Below, piece after piece: positions 40,193 to 42,784 of a stretch of DNA of 42,784 bases. The notes below the pieces were generated by a model. That model was given only the letters and a program-made list of their open reading frames with translations. It was not told the DNA's origin and ran no database searches. Made by a program: the position numbers and the translations under genes. This DNA is from an uncultured bacterium. Its GTDB lineage: Bacteria > Patescibacteriota > Saccharimonadia > Saccharimonadales > Saccharimonadaceae. The stretch's first letter is position 1. Each line of letters starts with the position of its first letter. The DNA is taken from the NCBI GenBank assembly GCA_903832635.1, contig CAILCF010000004.1, positions 1-42,784 on the forward strand, given 5' to 3'.

Positions 40193-41116
40193 ATGGACAG
40201 AGGTGTAGCCCCAGAAAAAATTGCTATCGTTCACGATAGCGCTTCTTCACTACATAATGAAATAACTATGGCTAATTACCCAAATCTTTATGAGGTACCT
40301 TTCACAGTTACTGCAACGACTGGGGACCAAACCAAAGACTGGATCGACAATCCTTTTCAATCAGATGCCGAAAAAGCGGACTTTATTAATGATTTAGCAA
40401 CTACTCAAATGTCTACATCACAGCCAAACCCAAATGCATACAAAAAAGTTTTTGAAGATATTATTAGTAAAGGTATTACAGAAATTGCTGTTGTTCCAAT
40501 GAGTCGCGGGCTAAGTGGTTCGATTAATTCAGCTGAACTCGCCGCTTTGGCATTAAGAAACGAAGCTAATATTGTCGTTGCTGATTGCAAAACTGTTTCA
40601 GTTGGTCAAGGATTATTGATAACTCAAGCAGAAATTGAAAATAAAAGTGGTGACTTTGACGATGCTGCACAATTAGTAGGTAGAGTCGAAGAGTTATCTA
40701 AACAAGTATACGTAGCCCAAGCTTTTTCTAGTCTTGAACATTTGCGTAAAGGTGGCAGAATTGGGCTAGCATCTAGCATGATAGCAGGCGTTTTAGGGAT
40801 TATCCCAATCATCGGAACCAATGAAGAAGGTAAATTAGTTCCTATTGATAAAAAAAGAGGCTGGAAAAAATCACTTGAATCTATTGTCCAACACGTTTCA
40901 GAAAATGTTGGCCAAAAAGCCGTCCGTCTGGCACTTGTACATTTTGAATCAGATCAATTAGACAATTTACGTGAAGAAATAAAGGACAGATTCGTAATTG
41001 CAACCGATAAAGACGGCAATGAGTATGACGTAATGGAATGTAAAGAAAATATGGTTACGGCTGCCCACTCAGGTCCAGACGCTGTTGGTTTAGGTGCTTT
41101 AATAGTCGATAGATAA
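40193..41116 (+). CDS. DegV-family fatty-acid-binding protein
   Basis: DegV proteins bind a fatty acid in a cleft between two domains; FakB members present it to the FakA kinase. The 307-aa product has KIAIVHDSASSLHNEI, the MSTSQPNPNAYKKVF ligand motif, VPMSRGLSGSINSAELAA, VADCKTVSVGQGLL and LEHLRKGGRI, all family blocks. I start at the ATG at 40193; the TTG at 40175 lies in the A+T-rich promoter zone. No fakA gene is in the window. Fatty-acid uptake from a host cell would fit an episymbiont, by inference. Confidence 0.9.
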   Translation: MDRGVAPEKIAIVHDSASSLHNEITMANYPNLYEVPFTVTATTGDQTKDWIDNPFQSDAEKADFINDLATTQMSTSQPNPNAYKKVFEDIISKGITEIAVVPMSRGLSGSINSAELAALALRNEANIVVADCKTVSVGQGLLITQAEIENKSGDFDDAAQLVGRVEELSKQVYVAQAFSSLEHLRKGGRIGLASSMIAGVLGIIPIIGTNEEGKLVPIDKKRGWKKSLESIVQHVSENVGQKAVRLALVHFESDQLDNLREEIKDRFVIATDKDGNEYDVMECKENMVTAAHSGPDAVGLGALIVDR

Positions 41117-41120
41117 ACGT

Positions 41121-41777
41121 TTATTGCTGTTCGGTAAAAACAACCAAGCGCTGATTATATTTATTTGTCCCTTTTATCACTTCACCTGTGCATGTAATCA
41201 GATTAAGTCCTGATTTTTGAGAATTAATCGGTTTTAGTGCAGCTTCCATGTCTACCTTGTCATAATCGTAAGTTTGTTTTTTAAAAACTTTATAGTTAAT
41301 AAGCTGACCATCCCCTCTTTCTATATTTATAATATCGCCTGTAGCTAATGTGTTTAAATTATGAAAAATACCATGATATGCTCCAACTCCAACATGACCA
41401 TCAATTAACATTGCTCCTAGTTGGCCAGGCAAGCTACTCTGGTTGTACCATCCAGCTGCATTATTGTTCGATGGAACTTGCATCTCATTTGACGAAGTAA
41501 CCCCAAGCGATAAAACAATAGCTTTTACATTAAGTTTATTAATAAAAATATACCTAGGCTGATTGGCTGAAACTGTATAATTTTTGAATGTATCGTCACT
41601 GATTGGAGCTGTGCTTGGGACGCCGTTATCAGCACCACTGTTTGCATTAGTTACTGCTTTTTCTAATGCATTGTTAATGTGTTTGTTTGATTGCCATTGA
41701 AAAAAACTGATAGTCAATCCGACAGATAATACGAAAACTGCTGATAATCCCAGTAACACTGGTAGCCGCCGTAACAT
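41121..41777 (-). CDS. Sortase
   Basis: Sortases are membrane transpeptidases that cut a C-terminal sorting signal and attach the protein to the cell wall. The 218-aa product has an N-terminal signal anchor (LPVLLGLSAVFVLSVGLTI), a Ser/Asn linker and the eight-strand sortase domain. It carries the catalytic triad His128 (LIDGHVG), Cys196 (LITCTG) and Arg210 (NQRLVVF). The class is not assigned. It lies 23 bases downstream of a gene whose product ends in SPDTG plus a membrane helix, so this protein is the probable substrate. Confidence 0.93.
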   Translation of the reverse strand: MLRRLPVLLGLSAVFVLSVGLTISFFQWQSNKHINNALEKAVTNANSGADNGVPSTAPISDDTFKNYTVSANQPRYIFINKLNVKAIVLSLGVTSSNEMQVPSNNNAAGWYNQSSLPGQLGAMLIDGHVGVGAYHGIFHNLNTLATGDIINIERGDGQLINYKVFKKQTYDYDKVDMEAALKPINSQKSGLNLITCTGEVIKGTNKYNQRLVVFTEQQ

Positions 41778-41800
41778 GATTTTTTTATTAAATTTATGCC

Positions 41801-42784
41801 CTATTTTGATAGACCTTTTAATCTACGAGCTAACACTGCCAGAAAACCTAAAACTAATGCTGACGAAACAAAATACATTAAATTAGCTATTGGATTATCT
41901 TGATATGCTCCATAGCCAGTGTCTGGGGATTTAATAGTCGAGTAAGGGGTTGGGGTAGTAGTAATGGTTGGTTCAACTGATGATTCAGATACCTGATAGC
42001 TAGTCAAAAACATACCATTAGATTCAGCACTAGTTGTTAAGGTATCTAACCCGCCAAAAGTTACTGTACCGCCAAAGCTACCAGTGACATAAATATTACC
42101 TGAATTATCGATAGCAATATCATCTCCATAAAAATAATCATTACTATTACTAGTAACACCAAAATCCTTAGTCCAGTCATATGATCCGTCGGCGTTGTAT
42201 TTTGTTACGTAGCCATCATCACCAGCGGTAGTTAGAGTGTCTGAATCGCCAAAATCTACGGTTCCGCTATAATCACCTGAAACATAAATATTACCTAGAT
42301 TGTCAGTAGCTATTCCATATCCATAAGAGCAGCTAGTACTGTTAGCACCAATAAAATCTTTAGTCCAGCCGTATGTGCCATCGACGTTGAATTTTGTTAT
42401 GAAAGTAGCTTGGTTTTCACCAGCGTTTAGATTATCTGTGCCATCAAAATGTACGGTGCCACTAAAGTAGCCAGTTAGATAGATATTACCTAGGTTGTCA
42501 GTAGCTATTCCATTTCCAGAAGAGTAGCTAGTACTGTTAGCACCAATAAAATCTTTAGTCCAGCCGTATGTGCCATCGACGTTGAATTTTGTTATGAAAG
42601 CATCACTACCCTCACTAGCAGTGAAGTTATCTGTGCCACCAAAATCTACAGTTCCATTAAAGTAGCCCGTAATATAGATATTGCCTAGGTTGTCAGTAGC
42701 TATACTACTCCCCCAAGCATTACCGTTAAAACTTTTAGTCCAGCCGTATGTGCCATCGACGTTGAATTTTGTTATGAAAGCATC
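41801..42784 (-). CDS. Beta-propeller repeat surface protein with SPDTG sorting signal, 5' end outside window
   Basis: The frame is open to the window edge, giving 327 residues and a stop. It consists of at least four repeats of about 60-65 residues of SBBP beta-propeller type, e.g. FITKFNVDGTYGWTKDF, then GIATDNLGNIYVTG and GTVDFGGTD. A Thr/Pro linker (PTITTTPTPYSTIK) precedes SPDTG (41915-41929), a hydrophobic helix (LMYFVSSALVLGFLAVL) and RRLKGLSK, the three-part cell-wall sorting signal. The SPDTG replaces LPxTG. The neighbour is a sortase. It is probably a displayed adhesion or binding protein; the signal peptide lies beyond 42784. Confidence 0.88.
   Translation of the reverse strand, partial: DAFITKFNVDGTYGWTKSFNGNAWGSSIATDNLGNIYITGYFNGTVDFGGTDNFTASEGSDAFITKFNVDGTYGWTKDFIGANSTSYSSGNGIATDNLGNIYLTGYFSGTVHFDGTDNLNAGENQATFITKFNVDGTYGWTKDFIGANSTSCSYGYGIATDNLGNIYVSGDYSGTVDFGDSDTLTTAGDDGYVTKYNADGSYDWTKDFGVTSNSNDYFYGDDIAIDNSGNIYVTGSFGGTVTFGGLDTLTTSAESNGMFLTSYQVSESSVEPTITTTPTPYSTIKSPDTGYGAYQDNPIANLMYFVSSALVLGFLAVLARRLKGLSK
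42362..42784 (-). repeat. Near-identical DNA repeats inside the propeller gene
   Basis: A block of about 44 bases coding for the FNVDGTYGWTK part is identical at 42362-42405, 42557-42600 and 42737-42780. Spacing is 195 and 180 bases, i.e. 65 and 60 codons. Silent positions are also identical there, and the adjacent blocks are nearly so, pointing to recent duplication or gene conversion. The array continues past the window. Confidence 0.85.

Overview
The window looks like a chromosomal stretch from a small-genome monoderm bacterium of the Candidate Phyla Radiation, most likely Candidatus Saccharibacteria (TM7). The lineage is inferred, not proven. Supporting traits are an archaeal-type aspartyl-tRNA synthetase, wall and surface genes of Gram-positive type (LtaS-family sulfatase, sortase with a C-terminal sorting signal, HrcA/CIRCE), many short unrecognised envelope proteins, dense packing and moderate to low G+C. 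TGA clearly acts as a stop (the murJ stop overlaps the lepA start; the stop at 17035), so the SR1/Gracilibacteria recoded code is not used.

Layout. 1-2094: a structured-RNA candidate, the hrcA-grpE heat-shock operon with CIRCE, and a divergent adenylate-kinase-like gene. 2096-3716: two head-to-head genes, a PKD-like surface protein (-) and tatC (+), both missing their 5' ends at the same point near 2785. 10078-3703 (-): a housekeeping operon of a 57-aa membrane protein, tilS, ftsH, murJ and lepA. 12316-10125 (-): a damage-tolerance cassette of a 93-aa protein, a Y-family polymerase and an SRAP protein, whose first ribosome-binding site can be masked by a hairpin. 12587-15184: surface or secreted proteins around an elongator tRNA-Met and tRNA debris. 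15254-15962: a REP-associated transposase unit. 16324-18718 (+): a 6-TM protein, a stand-alone ATP-cone and a flavoprotein of the disulfide-reductase family without its redox cysteines. 18736-24409: a REP-like doublet, initiator tRNA-fMet, ftsB, tRNA-Ile2(CAT), small membrane proteins, an MFS carrier, a hemerythrin and several unknowns.

24502-29587 holds murC, an envelope trio, aspS and a CBS-domain membrane protein. 29683-33283 holds a DsbA-like thiol oxidoreductase, the second copy of the structured RNA, a 30-aa ORF with a clean promoter, and an AbrB-like regulator with an EmrB/QacA-type exporter. 33367-42784 is envelope-centred: LtaS-like, TsaC, a GAP-family transporter, a DUF4234 protein, a GT2/GT-C fusion, an unknown protein, DegV, a sortase, and a 5'-incomplete beta-propeller surface protein ending in SPDTG.

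Recurring themes. At least ten genes have a -10 box only 5-7 bases before ATG, so leaderless mRNAs appear common, while operon-internal genes use Shine-Dalgarno sites. All three CAT-anticodon tRNAs (fMet, Met, Ile2) lie within 6 kb, with the lysidine synthetase TilS nearby. The best candidates for undescribed biology are the two-copy structured RNA, the Cys-less flavoprotein/ATP-cone/membrane cassette, and the transposase with its palindromes.
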